From Bacillus sp. FJAT-49736 (GTDB lineage: Bacteria > Bacillota > Bacilli > Bacillales > Bacillaceae_C), in assembly GCF_018343615.1 (NCBI RefSeq), contig NZ_JAGYPI010000004.1, forward strand, positions 63,588-127,587: a stretch of DNA of 64,000 nucleotides, read 5' to 3'. Both the position numbers and the translations under genes were made by a program. Below, piece by piece: positions 17,040-25,866 of this stretch; positions within the stretch are counted from its first letter, which is position 1; each line of letters opens with the position of its first letter. The notes under the pieces were generated by a model. That model was not told where the DNA came from, did not search any database, and saw only the letters and a list, made by a program, of their open reading frames with translations.

Positions 17040-18365
17040 TTATTCGCTTCCTTCATCGGTAATTGCTGAACCGGAAATCTTATGAATGAGTAGTCCGATA
17101 CCGCCGCCAATGATTGCTGGTGCCACCCAGCCAAGGTCAACAGAAGTAAGCGGAAGACTTCTCATCACTGATTCCACAACACCCCAATCGACTCCGAACA
17201 TTTTTAGCCCGTCATGCAAGCTTACAAGTCCAGTCAAAATCATTGCTCCAGTGTAAACCTTTCGGGATCCGTTAAAATAACGATGGAAGAATGAAAGGGC
17301 AACGACAACAATCGTTAACGGATAAGCCATAACTAAGAATGGAACGGAAATCGTGATAATTTGATTTAAACCTAAATTTGCTATTAAGAAGCTGACAAGA
17401 GTAACAAGTGTGACAAACATTTTATAACTAATCTTTGGTGCAATTGTGTTGAAAAATTGTCCGCATGCAATCGTGAGACCGACACAGGTAGTAAAGCAGG
17501 CTAGTGTAAAGATCATACCAAGTAAGACTTTCCCGCTATTGCCTAGTAAAATTGTAGATGCACTTGATAATATAGCTGTCCCGTTATCAAAGTTTCCATA
17601 TGAAGCCATTCTCGCGCCTAAGTAACCAATTGCCAAATAAACAAGTGCAAGTGCGGCACCAGCAACCAATCCCGCTTTTACTGTATAAACCGTTAATTGC
17701 TTGTGGTCATTGAGACCCTTTTGCTTAAATGTTGTTAAAATAACAATCCCGAAAGCAAGAGCTGCCAGAGCGTCCATTGTGGAATAGCCGTCGATAAAGC
17801 CCTTAAGTAAAGAAGCACTTTGATAAGTCTCTGTTGGTGCTTTTAAAGGATGATTAAGTTTGAAAAGTCCAGTGACACAAAGAACGACAATGGATACTAA
17901 TAATATTGGGGTAATCCAGCGCCCCATATAATCAACGACCTTAGAAGGATTTAAGCTTAATAAATAGACAAGTAAAAAGAAAATAGCGGTAAAGCTTAGT
18001 AGGAGAATGGAATTGTTAATAGAAACGTCTCCTAGAAAAGGCTTGAAGCCCATTTCGAAAGCAACATTGGCATTCCGCGGTATTCCAAAGAATGGTCCGA
18101 TGGATAAATAGACAACAATGGTGAATATTGCTCCAAACCATGGATGAACACGATTCCCAAGTGTATTCACGCCGTCTTTTCCAAGGGCGGTGGCAATTAT
18201 CACTACTAGTGGAAGCCCTACGGCTGTAATGATAAATCCAATAATCGCTGGCCAGAAGGAAGTTCCGGCCCCCATTCCTAGAAATGGTGGGAAAATCAGG
18301 TTACCAGCCCCAAAGAACATAGAAAATAACATTAATCCTACAAAAAACGTGTCTTTTTTTTTCAC
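17040..18365 (-). CDS. brnQ: branched-chain amino acid:cation symporter BrnQ
   Basis: A 441-aa LIVCS-family transporter with 12 hydrophobic segments. The N-terminal signature MLFSMFFGAGNLIFPPFLG and the central GYSTMDALAALAFGIVIL are diagnostic. It imports leucine, isoleucine and valine with Na+ or H+. It starts at GTG (18365) after AAGGAGAG. A T-box riboswitch with an apparent isoleucine specifier precedes it, so expression should rise when tRNA-Ile is uncharged. Confidence 0.93.
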   Translation of the reverse strand: MKKKDTFFVGLMLFSMFFGAGNLIFPPFLGMGAGTSFWPAIIGFIITAVGLPLVVIIATALGKDGVNTLGNRVHPWFGAIFTIVVYLSIGPFFGIPRNANVAFEMGFKPFLGDVSINNSILLLSFTAIFFLLVYLLSLNPSKVVDYMGRWITPILLVSIVVLCVTGLFKLNHPLKAPTETYQSASLLKGFIDGYSTMDALAALAFGIVILTTFKQKGLNDHKQLTVYTVKAGLVAGAALALVYLAIGYLGARMASYGNFDNGTAILSSASTILLGNSGKVLLGMIFTLACFTTCVGLTIACGQFFNTIAPKISYKMFVTLVTLVSFLIANLGLNQIITISVPFLVMAYPLTIVVVALSFFHRYFNGSRKVYTGAMILTGLVSLHDGLKMFGVDWGVVESVMRSLPLTSVDLGWVAPAIIGGGIGLLIHKISGSAITDEGSE

Positions 18366-18396
18366 TTTTCTCTCTCCTTATCTTTTTTAGACAAAT

Positions 18397-18655
18397 AAAA
18401 AAAGCCCGTCCCCTTGGATAGGGACGAGCTAGCTCGCGTTACCACCCTACTTCCGCAAAAAAATAAATTGCGGCTCTCGTCAACGTACTATCATACGCGT
18501 CCCATTTTAACGGCGGGAAGGTCCGGCAAAGGTCTACTAACGATTCGACCTTGCATCTCGGAGATGATTTTCACCCGTATCTTGACACCGACTTTCACCA
18601 ACCGCCGGCTCTCTTAAGTGCAAGAATTACAAGCTACTCTTCTCGTCATTGATTT
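18397..18655 (-). promoter_or_regulatory. T-box riboswitch, probable isoleucine specifier
   Basis: Read on the minus strand, the leader contains the T-box core AGGGTGGTAACGCG (18435-18448; consensus has ACC where this has AAC). It is followed by a GC-rich terminator (18397-18427) ending in seven Ts. The TGGT element pairs with the ACCA end of tRNA. In stem I, GGGTGAAAATCATCTCC places ATC (18566-18568) at the specifier position, reading isoleucine. The AGAAGAGTAG segment near 18640 is the AG-box/GA-motif region. It lies directly upstream of brnQ, a fitting target. Confidence 0.92.
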
Positions 18656-19155
18656 TTTTATTGTCTGAATAATATTAATAGAGTAATTATAGTAGCTAAC
18701 AAAAATTTTGCAACCCCATTATTTCTAATAAGAAGGATAGAAAGCGTTTACGATGTTAATATGATAATGGGGAAAATATTTTAGCTATATTTTTCCCACC
18801 AACTATGCCCACTGTTAGAAATCGTTTGAACAGCACAAAAGTAATATCCCCAAGAATAGGAAAATATTTAGGTATCCGAATTATGGATAGATAAAGAATT
18901 GTTATATTGTAAGAATACTAAAAGGAGGCTTTACAGGTAGTGTAATCCATTCAATCAATCTTAAAAATATCGACTAGAAAAAAATTTGAAAGAGCTGCGA
19001 GAATTTTGTCTTTTTATGAAGGAATTTCCGGAATTTTGTAGTAAAATTAAATTAGAAGAAAATCACCATAAAGGATGGTTACTTCTAGCACAGAAAGATT
19101 GCAATTATTGGGTATAAATTTATTAATTGATTCTATTAAAAATAGGGGAATGCTT
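18656..19155. other. intergenic region between the T-box and the zinc-ribbon gene
   Basis: A cre-like box AGAAAGCGTTTACG (18739-18752, 12 of 14 to the CcpA consensus) lies upstream of the T-box transcript. A short frame 18986-19117 (TTG start, 43 codons, ...KELREFCLFMKEFPEFCSKIKLEEN...) has protein-like composition but no ribosome site. It may be a gene remnant. A lone AAAGGAGG at 18921 is followed at once by stops. Confidence 0.3.
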
Positions 19156-19497
19156 ATGTATTGTAAAAAATGTGGAACACAATGCAGTAATGAGGACAAA
19201 TTTTGTCATAAATGTGGAGAAGTATTACATCATGAAGTAGAGGGACTAAATACCTCTGTACAATTTCCAAACCAAAGTGCCAAGACTCAAGATGCTACCG
19301 TTTTTATCGTCCTTGGATGGATCTTTTTTGCAATATCCTTGCTATTTATTCCAATCCTTTTTGGTGCAGGTAGTGTCATTATGGGTTACTTAGTGAGAAA
19401 AAGAGGCAAGGAAACACATGGTACCGTCATGATGATTCTTGGGGTAGCAGGAGGCCTTCTTGGAGTATTAATAGGAATGGCAGTTGCTGGTTTTTAA
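19156..19497 (+). CDS. zinc-ribbon membrane protein
   Basis: A 113-aa protein. The N-terminal zinc ribbon is CKKCGTQCSNEDKFCHKCG with C-x2-C pairs at residues 3-6 and 17-20. It is followed by a linker and two hydrophobic segments (IVLGWIFFAISLLFIPILFG and MMILGVAGGLLGVLIG). The start at 19156 is preferred so that the ribbon begins at the N-terminus (MYCKKCG), as in this family. Function is unknown. It precedes the Bce module but has its own terminator. Confidence 0.75.
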   Translation: MYCKKCGTQCSNEDKFCHKCGEVLHHEVEGLNTSVQFPNQSAKTQDATVFIVLGWIFFAISLLFIPILFGAGSVIMGYLVRKRGKETHGTVMMILGVAGGLLGVLIGMAVAGF

Positions 19498-19537
19498 ATT
19501 CATCCAAGTGAAATTAATTAAATAATTCATATTTGAA

Positions 19538-19568
19538 GGGATGCTAAGAGTATAGGAGCATCCCTTTT
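19538..19568 (+). terminator. terminator of the zinc-ribbon gene
   Basis: GGGATGCT and AGCATCCC followed by TTTTACTTTTTT. Confidence 0.85.
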
Positions 19569-19632
19569 ACTTTTTTAGATAAATATATTAGCAACACCTT
19601 TAGTAGAAATAGAGAATTAAAAAAATAAATAG

Positions 19633-19646
19633 TGACAAATTTGTAA
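19633..19646 (+). promoter_or_regulatory. BceR-type response-regulator binding site
   Basis: TGACA-AATT-TGTAA exactly fits the TNACA-N4-TGTAA inverted repeat described for BceR-like regulators of peptide-antibiotic modules. It lies 93 bp upstream of the transporter ATPase start. A further TTGTAA half-site follows at about 19660. Confidence 0.75.
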
Positions 19647-19738
19647 GGATTGGGGATAAATTGTAAGGATAAATTATGGTTGCGTCCCTATGTTTCTTTT
19701 ATAGTGAAAATATAAGAAAAAATTTAAGGGGTGATAAT

Positions 19739-20515
19739 ATGGACAACCAACTCGTATTAGAGGCTACAAATATAAAAAAAGTATTTGGATCAAAAGGGAA
19801 TCTTCATACAGCATTGGATGACATTGAACTGGAGGTATATAAGGGAGAATTTGTCGGTATAATGGGCCCTTCTGGTGCAGGAAAAACAACGCTTTTGAAT
19901 GTATTATCTACTATCGATGTACCGGCTTCAGGTGCCATAACAATTGATGGAGATAATATCCTCGAGTTTAACGAAGAGGATCTAGCGGATTTCAGAAGAG
20001 AAAAATTAGGATTTATTTTTCAGGATTACAATTTAATTGACACGTTAACGGTTAAGGAAAATATCATTCTTCCTTTAAGTTTATCGAATGTTTCTCCCTA
20101 TGAAATTGAAAAAAGGGTGGAAAAAATAGCAGTGGAGCTTGGAATAAAAGGTATTTTAAATTCCTATCCTTACAAGATTTCGGGTGGTCAGCAGCAAAGA
20201 ACGGCAGTGGCAAGAGCGATTATTTCGAATCCAAGCCTTATATTCGCAGATGAACCGACAGGAGCGCTCGATTCAAAATCTGCCTTTATGCTGTTAGAAA
20301 CCATGGCCAATTTAAATAAACAACAGCAGGCAACCATCTTAATGGTAACGCACGATGCCTATGCTGCAAGTTTCACCAACCGTGTTCTATTTATCCAAGA
20401 TGGTTCCATTTTTACAGAAATAAGGAAGGGGGATCGGACCCGAAAACAATTTTTTGGTCAAATCATTGATATCCTTGCAACCATTGGAGGAGGTGGGCAT
20501 ATTGACACTATTTAG
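19739..20515 (+). CDS. BceA-type ABC transporter ATPase
   Basis: A 258-aa ATPase of the macrolide/peptide exporter class: Walker A GPSGAGKT (residues 43-50), signature SGGQQQR, Walker B IFADEPTGALD and switch TH. With its FtsX-type permease it would recognise and free cell-wall-active peptide antibiotics (bacitracin-like or lantibiotic) from their lipid targets. The ATG at 19739 follows AAGGGGTG; an earlier ATG at 19676 lies between the regulator box and the gene and has no ribosome site. The permease start overlaps the gene end by 14 bp. Confidence 0.88.
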   Translation: MDNQLVLEATNIKKVFGSKGNLHTALDDIELEVYKGEFVGIMGPSGAGKTTLLNVLSTIDVPASGAITIDGDNILEFNEEDLADFRREKLGFIFQDYNLIDTLTVKENIILPLSLSNVSPYEIEKRVEKIAVELGIKGILNSYPYKISGGQQQRTAVARAIISNPSLIFADEPTGALDSKSAFMLLETMANLNKQQQATILMVTHDAYAASFTNRVLFIQDGSIFTEIRKGDRTRKQFFGQIIDILATIGGGGHIDTI

Positions 20516-22424
20516 CTTGGCAAGGAGAAATTTGAAGACGAATACAAAACAGTATTTATTGTACTTTTATCCAATGGTGCTAAGTATTGTTATCTATTTT
20601 ACCTTTGTATCGCTTCAATATAACAATCAAATTATCCAAACTGCGACCGCCCTTGGAAAGGTACAGCCTGCCTTTATGGCATCATCTGTTTTGCTGTTTT
20701 TGTTTTCAGCCACTTTTATCTGGTACTCCAATTCTTTTTTTACAAGAAAACGAAAGAAAGAGATAGCATTATACTCCTTATTTGGTATATGCAAGAAACA
20801 GATAGCAAGACTTCTTTTTTATGAAAATTTGATTACAGGTTTCATTGCTCTTGGAGTTGGAATCGCAATAGGGGCCATATTATCGAAGCTATTTGCTATG
20901 CTTTTAATAAAATTAATGGGGTTTTCATTTATTGCAACATTCTATATATCTTCTAAAGCTATAATCCAAACACTAGTTGTGTTTACAGGGATTATCGGCG
21001 TAACCGCAATACATAATTACCGGATAATATATCGCTATACATTGATAGAGCTGCTAAAAGCCGATAAACAAGGGCCTGTGGAGAAAAAGGCATCGAAGAT
21101 TACCGCACTATTATCATTATTAATCCTTGGAGTAGGCTATTATATTTTACTGCTTCCTGGAGATTCCGCTTTTTATAAGAGATATGGTTTTACAGCTGTC
21201 ATGTTTTCTTTGTTATTCATGTTGATTGGGACCTTTCTTTTCAATCGGTCGGTTTTCCATGTATTCTTAGAGAAGCTTGAAACGGTACGAGGAATTTATT
21301 TTAAAGGGACTAATTTAATTAGTGTTTCTCACCTTCGTTTTCGGATGAAAGGCAATGTAGTTATTTTGTCCATGATAGCATCATTAACCACTATTACATT
21401 ATTTACGTTGGGGGCTATTTTCGGATTTCACCATAACTTGCTATCTGAAACATCCAAAAACTACCCATTAAGTATTATGTATACATCCCAAAGCAAGGAA
21501 ATCGATTATCAGGTGGAACGGTTAATTAAGGAAGACAGGAAGCACTCGATTGTATTCTCCAAAAAACTAGAGTATTTGCAGTTGGAGGGGGATCTTTCTT
21601 CGACAGGAAGATGGTCGAATCAACAACCAATATTGCTAATTTCAGAAACAGAGTATCAAAAGCTGGCTACAAAAATGGGATTGAAGTATGTGAAAAATAT
21701 CGGAAAAGATAGAGCCGTTGTTTTTCATGACGGGAATTTAAATCAAAATAAGGATCCATACACAGGCAAAACGGTGCAATTGTCGGATCAAAGCAAACTT
21801 ACCATCCAAAAATATGAAAAAGGGCATTTGTTAAATCAAAGCTATTATTCCTTTCCGATGGTAATTAATAATAGTCAATATCAGCAACTAAAAAAGCATA
21901 ACGATATACGATATATGCAAATTTATAAACTAGAGAATGAAAAATCAATGGGGGAACTTTCAAAGGAAATAGAGGATAAGGTCTATAAAACTAGTTCCTT
22001 TGATGAAGCCCTTCAATATTCCTCCTTTCACCAGGAATATGAAAGAGGAGTTCAAACTTATGGGCTGTTAATCTTCATTGGGGCCTTTTTAGGAATTGTA
22101 TTTTTACTCGCCACCGGCAGTATGTTGTATTATAAACAGCTTACAGAAGCAACAGCAGACAAGGAACGCTATAAAATACTACGAAAGATTGGCATGAACA
22201 GAAAGCAAATGAAGGGGACCATTGCAAAACAGATTTTACCAGTCTTTGTGCTTCCGTTAGTCATGGCAATTCCAAATAGTTCTGTTATCCTATCAACATT
22301 GGCGAGATTTGCTAACATCAATATGCTGCAGCCGTATCTAATCACGATTGCTATTTATATTGGAATCTATTTTGGTTATTATTTGCTAACAGTAAGGAAA
22401 TACACTTCTATTATAAATTATTAA
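20502..22424 (+). CDS. BceB-type FtsX-domain permease
   Basis: A 640-aa permease. It has one N-terminal span, a first FtsX group (residues about 50-290), a large extracellular domain of about 200 residues (about 310-510) and a C-terminal FtsX group. This is the ten-span layout of BceB/PsdB proteins, whose extracellular loop binds the antibiotic and signals to a BceS kinase. The start is TTG 20502 with GGAGGAGG upstream, inside the end of the ATPase gene. Translational coupling is likely. The convergent genes downstream encode the matching kinase and regulator. Confidence 0.87.
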   Translation: MTLFSLARRNLKTNTKQYLLYFYPMVLSIVIYFTFVSLQYNNQIIQTATALGKVQPAFMASSVLLFLFSATFIWYSNSFFTRKRKKEIALYSLFGICKKQIARLLFYENLITGFIALGVGIAIGAILSKLFAMLLIKLMGFSFIATFYISSKAIIQTLVVFTGIIGVTAIHNYRIIYRYTLIELLKADKQGPVEKKASKITALLSLLILGVGYYILLLPGDSAFYKRYGFTAVMFSLLFMLIGTFLFNRSVFHVFLEKLETVRGIYFKGTNLISVSHLRFRMKGNVVILSMIASLTTITLFTLGAIFGFHHNLLSETSKNYPLSIMYTSQSKEIDYQVERLIKEDRKHSIVFSKKLEYLQLEGDLSSTGRWSNQQPILLISETEYQKLATKMGLKYVKNIGKDRAVVFHDGNLNQNKDPYTGKTVQLSDQSKLTIQKYEKGHLLNQSYYSFPMVINNSQYQQLKKHNDIRYMQIYKLENEKSMGELSKEIEDKVYKTSSFDEALQYSSFHQEYERGVQTYGLLIFIGAFLGIVFLLATGSMLYYKQLTEATADKERYKILRKIGMNRKQMKGTIAKQILPVFVLPLVMAIPNSSVILSTLARFANINMLQPYLITIAIYIGIYFGYYLLTVRKYTSIINY

Positions 22425-22483
22425 ATAAAGATGGTTATAAAGTTTGAATTTACAAAAGCAACATAGCTTAAGAAAAGAACCTT
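22425..22483 (-). repeat. TIR element copy C (half copy)
   Basis: Minus-strand reading begins AAGGTTCTTTTCTTAAG and continues with TGTTGCTTTT, matching the left half of the elements at 31026 and 61411. The right half is missing: the match runs into the end of the BceB-like gene. It lies between the convergent Bce transporter and kinase genes. Confidence 0.6.
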
Positions 22484-22490
22484 AAAAGGA

Positions 22491-22519
22491 AAAGGCGTGA
22501 TGGCAGCATCACGTCTTTT
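22491..22519. terminator. bidirectional terminator between convergent Bce genes
   Basis: AAAGG-CGTGATG and CATCACG-TCTTTT around a 4-base loop. Confidence 0.8.
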
Positions 22520-23533
22520 CTAATGATTGAAAGGATGAAATTCCTCTTTTAGCAGCTCAACGTTTTTGGAAAACTGGATAGACAATTCAGTATAAGAACC
22601 TTCAATGGAATGTACTGTCAACTGATGCCCCAGTTTACTGGCTATTTTCTTGGCAAGATATAGACCCATGCCAGTGGAAGCAGCGAATTGCCTGCCGTTA
22701 TTTCCTGTAAAACCTTTCTCGAAAATTCTGGGTATATCCTCCGCGGGAATGCCGATTCCATTGTCCCTAATAATGATCCTTCTTTCATCTTTAGGAATTT
22801 CGATCAGTATCTTTCCTCCAGAGGGGGTATATTTTAATGAATTTGAGAGAATTTGGTCCATGATGAATCGGAGCCCTTTTTTGTCTGAGAGGACTTCCAT
22901 GGCAGAAAGATGTAATTCGAGCTTTATCTTTTTGGATAAAAACACCTTACGATTATCCTTTATTGCTTCTTTTATTATTTGCTCGACATTTATTTCCTGA
23001 ATTAAATAGTCCTTGTTAAAATCGCTTGCTCTGGCATAATAAAGGGATTGGTCAACCAGATGCTCTATTTTCCACATTTCTTCTTCCAAGCTTTCTGAAA
23101 TGGTTTCCGTTTCAAATATCATTTTGCTAACGGAAATAGGTGTTTTAATTTCATGAACCCAAGTAGCGATATATTCGTTCCATTCCTTCTGCTCTTTTTT
23201 TAGCCGTTCTAATTCTTTTTCATATTGCTGTTTTTGGTTCGTTAATAGTTGAGTAATTAGCTTTTCTTCATAATAATTGGTGTTGAATAGTTCTAAAATA
23301 GAAGAGGTTTCTATTTGATCAGCTAATTCCCGGTAGAAGGCTTTTTTTCTACGGTAATCAAAAAATATGTAAATTAGAAATAGCAAGCTGATAAGTAGCA
23401 ATAAATATAGAAGATTACTAATGTGAATTTTTAGTTCAGGGTCCAATAGGATGATGATAGACGTTAGTAATAGAACTATAAAATAAGTGATTAAGAGATA
23501 TCGGTTATCCTTAAGATAATGCTGCCATTTCAT
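22520..23533 (-). CDS. BceS-type intramembrane-sensing histidine kinase
   Basis: A 337-aa kinase with two N-terminal membrane spans (residues about 12-30 and 40-58) and almost no extracellular loop, which defines intramembrane-sensing kinases. The phosphoacceptor is His127 in HEIKTP. N-box NSLKYTP, G1 DNGIGIP and G2 GMGLYLAKKIA follow. Such kinases detect peptide antibiotics only through flux of their partner BceAB transporter. Its start overlaps the response-regulator stop by 4 bp (ATGA). Confidence 0.9.
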   Translation of the reverse strand: MKWQHYLKDNRYLLITYFIVLLLTSIIILLDPELKIHISNLLYLLLLISLLFLIYIFFDYRRKKAFYRELADQIETSSILELFNTNYYEEKLITQLLTNQKQQYEKELERLKKEQKEWNEYIATWVHEIKTPISVSKMIFETETISESLEEEMWKIEHLVDQSLYYARASDFNKDYLIQEINVEQIIKEAIKDNRKVFLSKKIKLELHLSAMEVLSDKKGLRFIMDQILSNSLKYTPSGGKILIEIPKDERRIIIRDNGIGIPAEDIPRIFEKGFTGNNGRQFAASTGMGLYLAKKIASKLGHQLTVHSIEGSYTELSIQFSKNVELLKEEFHPFNH

Positions 23534-24204
23534 TGCAAAAGATATCCCTGTCTTTTCTTCGTCATGATTACCTCTTTCAGGCCGATTTCCTCAAGCTTCC
23601 TCCGCAGACGAGCAATATTTACAGTAAGTGTATTGTCATCGATAAAATGCTCATCTTCCCATAAAGCCCTCATTATTTCGTCGCGAGAGATTATATGCCC
23701 CGCTTTTTTCATTAGAATGTATAAAATCTGAAATTCGTTTCGTGTAAGTGAAACCTCTTTCCCATGATGGGAAGCAAAAGAGTTTTGAATACTAAGAGTA
23801 AGCTTTCCAACCGTAAGCTGGTCATTTTCCTTGTCTTGAATGAAAGTAGAACGTCTAAGGACCGCATTCATTTTTGCCACCAATACTTCGAGCGAAAATG
23901 GTTTTTGTATATAGTCGTCTGCACCCATGTTCATTGCCATTACTATATCCATGCTTTGAGAGCGGGAGGAAATAATAATGATAGGTATACCGGACAGCTG
24001 GCGAAGCTTGCTACACCAATAAAATCCATCGTGCACAGGTAAATTAATGTCCAGTAGGATTAGATGGGGCTCCTCTTGCAACATTTGCTTATCAATATCT
24101 TTGAAATTTTCTATTATCGCAGGCTGGAAATTCCACTTTGCTAAGTAATTTGCTATTAAGGTTCTTATCTTAAGATCATCTTCAGCAATTAAGACCTTGT
24201 ACAT
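23530..24204 (-). CDS. BceR-type OmpR-family response regulator
   Basis: A 224-aa regulator with a receiver domain (acidic pocket AEDD at residues 7-10, phosphoacceptor Asp52 in LLDINLP, Lys in YIQKPF) and a C-terminal winged helix (LTRNEFQILYILMKKAGHIISRDEI). The start at 24204 gives a normal receiver N-terminus, MYKVLIAEDD. It should bind the TNACA-N4-TGTAA site at 19633. A parS site lies just upstream of its promoter region. Confidence 0.9.
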   Translation of the reverse strand: MYKVLIAEDDLKIRTLIANYLAKWNFQPAIIENFKDIDKQMLQEEPHLILLDINLPVHDGFYWCSKLRQLSGIPIIIISSRSQSMDIVMAMNMGADDYIQKPFSLEVLVAKMNAVLRRSTFIQDKENDQLTVGKLTLSIQNSFASHHGKEVSLTRNEFQILYILMKKAGHIISRDEIMRALWEDEHFIDDNTLTVNIARLRRKLEEIGLKEVIMTKKRQGYLLQ

Positions 24205-24260
24205 ATATATCACCCATTTAATTATAACAAAGGTGAAACAAATTTTTACAAAAGAAGACA

Positions 24261-24276
24261 CGTTTCACGTGAAACA
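24261..24276. promoter_or_regulatory. parS: parS chromosome-partitioning site
   Basis: CGTTTCACGTGAAACA matches the ParB (Spo0J) binding site consensus TGTTTCACGTGAAACA at 15 of 16 positions, including the full 14-bp palindrome. ParB nucleates here and helps load SMC/condensin. In Firmicutes such sites cluster around oriC, which suggests where this window lies on the chromosome. Confidence 0.85.
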
Positions 24277-24397
24277 TTTCTTTAAGATCTAAGCAACCTG
24301 TTTGGAAGAAGGTTAGTTTTGTAAGGTAGGGTGAAAAGTATCACTATTAGTAAGAATAAATTTTAGACAAAGGTTATAAGAAACTAATAGAACAGGA

Positions 24398-24430
24398 AGG
24401 ATACCGCTCCTATCATTAGAACGGTATCCT
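24398..24430 (-). terminator. terminator of the VOC gene
   Basis: AGGATACCG and CGGTATCCT form a 9-bp stem just after the VOC stop on the minus strand; the T-run is weak. Confidence 0.55.
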
Positions 24431-24440
24431 CTTACTTTCA

Positions 24441-24818
24441 TTAAACTTGTACTTCATTCATCAATGCGTGTGTATTTCCTTCTGTATCCTTAAAAAATGC
24501 CATCCATGTTTCTGTTTGCCCGATTTTGGCAACAACATGTGGTTCATCTATAAATGTAACACCTTTAGTAACTAAGTTTTCATAGGTATCTTTAATATGA
24601 TCTACTTGAAAATAGATGACCGAACTGGAATAAGCGAATTCCTCTTTTTCCGGAAGTGTAAGCATGAGCCGCAGCCCGTTGCATTCAAAGAAGGCCAAGC
24701 TATCCGTGTTAAATAATAGAGAGAGACCCAGTTTCTCTTTATAAAAATCTTGTGCTCTATTTATATCTTGTACAGGCACTCCAATTTGTCCGACTTTTTG
24801 AATCATCTTCGTTTCCAA
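24441..24818 (-). CDS. VOC-family (glyoxalase-fold) protein
   Basis: A 125-aa vicinal-oxygen-chelate protein with two beta-alpha-beta-beta-beta modules: QIGVPVQDINRAQDFYKEKLGL and IYFQVDHIKDTYENLVTKGV. DTEGNTHALM is the usual closing segment. It could be a glyoxalase, dioxygenase or drug-binding protein. The start may be TTG 24818 or ATG 24806. It lies 53 bp behind an AraC-family regulator on the same strand, so the two are probably one operon. Confidence 0.8.
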   Translation of the reverse strand: METKMIQKVGQIGVPVQDINRAQDFYKEKLGLSLLFNTDSLAFFECNGLRLMLTLPEKEEFAYSSSVIYFQVDHIKDTYENLVTKGVTFIDEPHVVAKIGQTETWMAFFKDTEGNTHALMNEVQV

Positions 24819-24870
24819 AGAACATTTCTCCCTTCTAATCTCCTATCATTATAAAAATAAATCATTTTAC

Positions 24871-25734
24871 TTAAGATTTCTTATCCAAAATCACCTTTTT
24901 ACGATATTCTAAAGGAGAAATTCCGACATATTGCTTGAACATTTTGCTGAAAGATACAGGATTTTGAAATCCTAGTTTAAATGTTATCTCCGTCATATTA
25001 TCTTCAAGATTGGATAATAGCTTTTTTGCTTTTTGTATTCTTAATTCTGAAATATGCTGATGAGGTGTTTTGCCGTATATTTGTGAGTATGTTCTTAGTA
25101 AGTGGTTTGTAGATAAGAAAGCAATCTGTGCAATTTCATCTAACTTAATTGGTTTGTCATAATAGCATCTTATATAATCATTGGCAATACTGACTCTCCT
25201 ATATAACTCTTCACGTGTGGAATGACGGATTGCACTTAATGATTCCACCTCTTTCCAAGTATTGGTATGTTCTATTAAAATAGTTTGCATTAACTTATAA
25301 AATTGTTCTTCATAACCATTAGGGTCATGTTGAAGAGCAGATAAGTTCTGTTTGAAAGTTTTTATTTGAGAAGAAAGAGTATCACTTGTAGGATAGGTTT
25401 TTTCAAAGAATCCAATTGAACTTGTGACCTTAAAAGGGTCACTTAGAAGTTTATCGTTTGACTCAATTAATGATTTCGCTACTTCCGCTGCAAATCCTTC
25501 TTTAAAGAAAACACAAAAGGATTCCACTTCCTTCTTCTCCTCTATTGAAATGGTATAAGCTCCTTCGTTAAGAAGTAAGTATCGGCTTTCTTCAACAGCA
25601 AAAAATCCTTTACTAGTTTTATAATAAGCATTACCATTCGAAAATGTTTTAATAGAAAGTTGGCCAATCCCCTCCCAATAGAACTGGTCACTTTTTGCAT
25701 GTAAGACGAAATTGGAGGAGCTCTTTCTAGTCAT
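24871..25734 (-). CDS. AraC-family regulator
   Basis: A 287-aa protein with a cupin-like N-terminal sensor region (LLNEGAYTISIEEKKEVESFCVFF) and two C-terminal HTH motifs. The first is IKLDEIAQIAFLSTNHLLRTYSQIYG; the second, MTEITFKLGFQNPVSFSKMFKQY, ends with the typical GISPLEYRKK. The effector is unknown. It probably controls itself and the VOC gene behind it. Confidence 0.87.
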   Translation of the reverse strand: MTRKSSSNFVLHAKSDQFYWEGIGQLSIKTFSNGNAYYKTSKGFFAVEESRYLLLNEGAYTISIEEKKEVESFCVFFKEGFAAEVAKSLIESNDKLLSDPFKVTSSIGFFEKTYPTSDTLSSQIKTFKQNLSALQHDPNGYEEQFYKLMQTILIEHTNTWKEVESLSAIRHSTREELYRRVSIANDYIRCYYDKPIKLDEIAQIAFLSTNHLLRTYSQIYGKTPHQHISELRIQKAKKLLSNLEDNMTEITFKLGFQNPVSFSKMFKQYVGISPLEYRKKVILDKKS

Positions 25735-25800
25735 AATACCTATCTCCCTAATATTGAAGCTTTATAGTATATACCTTAATTAAACAAATTTCGCTCTGCA

Positions 25801-25843
25801 AAACATGAAAAACTCGTCGAACAATGACGAGCTTTTCATGTTT
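25801..25843. terminator. bidirectional terminator
   Basis: AAACATGAAAAACTCGTC (25801-25818) pairs with GACGAGCTTTTCATGTTT (25826-25843). It serves the DinB-like gene on the minus strand. Confidence 0.8.
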
Positions 25844-25866
25844 CTACATCGCAATAGAATGTAAAG

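Noticed and set aside
18414-18617. 67-codon plus-strand frame in the brnQ leader
   Set aside because: It lies entirely inside the T-box riboswitch transcribed from the other strand and has no ribosome site.
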